In this document: positions 31,543-33,520 of the stretch, piece after piece
Layout of the letters: each line of letters opens with the position of its first letter
Position numbering within the stretch: the stretch's first letter is position 1
Assembly (NCBI GenBank): GCA_964058845.1
Contig: CAXKVR010000747.1
Coordinates: 1-33,520 of the forward strand
Direction: 5' to 3'
Length of the DNA stretch: 33,520 bases
DNA from: Carex sylvatica
Lineage: Eukaryota > Streptophyta > Magnoliopsida > Poales > Cyperaceae
Program-made: the position numbers and the translations under genes
Notes under the pieces: model-generated
The model's input: the letters and a program-made list of their open reading frames with translations, nothing else
The model's database searches: none
Told to the model about the DNA's origin: nothing

Positions 31543-32400
31543 TTGCTTCGTCGGATAACTTCACCTTGTTTTCACACGTCGAGCAAAATCCTGTCATAGG
31601 GAGTAGACATAGCATTGGTTTTCAAAGTAAGATGCAATCCAAATAAAATTTTATCTTGGGCAATTATTTGCAATAGGTAACGGAATTGAATTAGTAGTAC
31701 TGCTAAATTTTTTTAATGCCAACTAGTACCTGATGATGATTGTACAGAGGACAAGGCGAGGTGGTATCTAGGGTTTTGGTTGGTTGATGAACTTAAATAA
31801 GAAGATCTAAGCCCAATTTGGAATAGTTATTTATAGAGATACTATAATCATAATTAAGTTCCTTTTTTAGATACTATAAATTTCTAGCTCCACTTCTCTG
31901 CCACTGCAAGGTGGTCCCTACACTACCAATTTTTATTGCGTTATTTGAGTAATTAAATTAAAAAATAGGGATATTAATAAACTAATTGAGTTTAAATGAG
32001 AATATTTAGTTTTTGACGGAGAATAATAAAAAGAGAAGTTACGAAGAATATATATAAATTTCTCTTTATAATTAGAATATTCCCTATGTTCTCTGTCTTT
32101 TAATTAGCGAGACGTACGTAGAAGTATCAAAATATGAAATAATATATAATATAATTTAAAATCTATTATGAGGGAGGGCATGAATATGCATATATATCTT
32201 TATTTTTAAAATTCAAGCAGTCAATTTGAATTGTTGAATATGATCTTCACATAAAAATGTACTTGCAAACTAAATTTTATACTTTTCATATCTTTTAAAT
32301 TTATTTAATATTTTTTAGATAAATAAAAAGTTATTTGATTTGAAATTCTGAATCATTCAAAAGTATTTATTTTCTATCTATTAAAAAACTGTTTGAAACT
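31543..32400. other. upstream region of the F-box relic, no other gene seen
   Basis: A telo-box-like TAGGGTTT (31769-31776) lies about 230 bases upstream of the F-box ATG on the opposite strand sense, in keeping with a former promoter. The rest is AT-rich without coding signal. Confidence 0.45.
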
Positions 32401-32729
32401 AAGGAATGCCTTAACTTTTCAATCCTTCTCTGTGTGGTTTGTTAGTGCATGCTGGCATATCTGGTTGCAGCAGAATAATCTGATTTTCAGAGATAGAAAA
32501 ATTCCTCATGTTACAGTGGTACAAATTTTGGAGAAGGGAAGAATGTGGTCACAGAACTGTGGCAAGTAGAATAATTTTAGTTTTTGTTAGTAAGGAGGTG
32601 AATTTTGTTGTAATTCAACTTTGGACCACCTCCTTCCTAAGTTTCTAAGTTTTGATGTTATAAATATTTCTCCTGCTCAATAAAATCTCTTGGCAGCCTT
32701 TGCCAATTATTCAAAAAAAAAAAAAAAAA
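32401..32729 (+). mobile_element. 5'-truncated LINE (non-LTR retrotransposon), 3' end with poly-A tail
   Basis: The frame from about 32402 reads VWFVSACWHIWLQQNNLIFR and continues to a stop at 32567-32569. The W-x-IW-x-x-x-N-N-x-IF pattern is the familiar C-terminal end of plant LINE reverse transcriptase ORFs. A 3' UTR follows, then AATAAA at 32679-32684 and an A17 tail at 32713-32729. Flanks AAAAACTGTTTGAAACT (before) and AAAATTATTTGAACTT (after) may be a diverged target duplication. The rest of the element is absent, as usual for 5'-truncated copies. Confidence 0.85.
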
Positions 32730-33520
32730 TTATTTGAACTTTAAAAATAAAATAAAAATTCATAACACAAATTGATCTGTAATATGCATATTATCATAGC
32801 CTCACTTTTAATAGATTTTAAATTATATTTTATTCTTTAAAGAGAGAGAGTGTGTGTATATATTAAATATACATAGTATCCTCATGTATAAAAAAAATAT
32901 AATTTTTTATTCCAATAATATTTTATCCCATTATTTTAAAAAATATAAATTATTAATATTATAAATTATTTTTGTCATAAATTACTAATTAAAAACTATA
33001 TAATATGTTAGATAGATTAATTTTATCATAAATAATTAAATAAAATAGTTATATGAAATGTAACATAAATATATCTAATTATAATAATATAATTATATGT
33101 ACAAGTAAAAGTAATAATTATATAATTTTATATATATTAATTACTTTATAAGATAACAGATACGAAATAGCTCCTACCCAATAAACTAACAATTTTTTTT
33201 CTCTTACTCATACTTATACCCGATAAACTAATAATTTTTTTTTTAATTCATACCCACCTAAATCGTCTTATCAAATACGATCCAAACTGAATAAACAGTT
33301 AAAAGGGAATTACTGACACCCCTAAATACAATGGTTATTAGGAGCACGGCCCAAGCGTGCAAAGAAAAGTAAAGGATGGAGAGAAGAGGGCAATGAAATG
33401 TTTTCACTTCCCCTACAATCGGATTTAAGGTGTCAAATTTTTTAAAATTTGCACATCAACTTCACCTTCGCTCCCCTTCTCCCGTTCACCCTTTCGATTA
33501 GTTTTTATTTTTTTTATTTC
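32730..33520. other. intergenic, extremely AT-rich to the right edge
   Basis: It includes a short AG/TG microsatellite (about 32842-32859) and long A/T tracts. Composition becomes GC-richer after about 33300, with a pyrimidine-rich end (about 33460-33520) that could be the leader of a gene beyond the window. No open frame supports a gene here. Confidence 0.5.

Noticed and set aside
1..33520. tRNA or rRNA genes, CRISPR arrays, bacterial operons
   Set aside because: I saw no tRNA-like clover arms or rRNA sequence by eye, and the intron-rich plant gene structure rules out prokaryotic features. A tRNA scan was not possible here.

Overview
This window is nuclear DNA of a flowering plant. The genes are broken by many short, AT-rich GT-AG introns, the intergenic DNA is AT-rich, and there are plant-type DNA transposons and the 3' end of a LINE. 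Both well-recognised genes have clear plant relatives. I cannot fix the species or order from the sequence alone.

Layout. (1) At 409-484 on the minus strand lies a possible first exon of an unidentified gene that runs off the left edge. (2) FAP1, a plastid fatty-acid-binding protein with the chalcone-isomerase fold, lies at 3608-5719 on the minus strand in four exons. All splice phases agree and give 278 aa. (3) A dense transposon zone runs from about 2.5 to 10.3 kb. I could define five elements with terminal inverted repeats, each flanked by a 9-10 bp direct repeat. That duplication size is the Mutator (MULE) signature. One of them, 6855-7957, is a Pack-MULE carrying the first part of a peptide deformylase 1B gene with its introns and splice sites still readable. 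(4) A GC3-rich orphan exon sits at 11771-11942. (5) The main gene, 14133-27202 on the plus strand, encodes the plant CABIN1 homologue, a TPR protein of the HIRA histone-chaperone complex. I resolve 20 coding exons with consistent phases, 1,728 aa in all. The first coding exon supplies only the ATG. (6) A 734-bp non-autonomous hAT element at 28990-29723 lies against the 3' end of a decayed F-box/LRR/FBD gene (29759-31542, minus). (7) A 5'-truncated LINE tail lies at 32401-32729, followed by very AT-rich DNA.

The genes do not form a pathway: FAP1 acts in plastid lipid metabolism, CABIN1 in nuclear nucleosome assembly, and F-box proteins in ubiquitin ligases. What links them is the transposon history. 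A MULE-type MITE sits in the FAP1 promoter, a hAT element touches the F-box gene end, and a peptide deformylase gene fragment has been copied into a new place. The most interesting object is this Pack-MULE: its captured exons still splice in frame into a predicted 155-aa protein with a transit-peptide-like N-terminus but without the metal-binding catalytic motifs.
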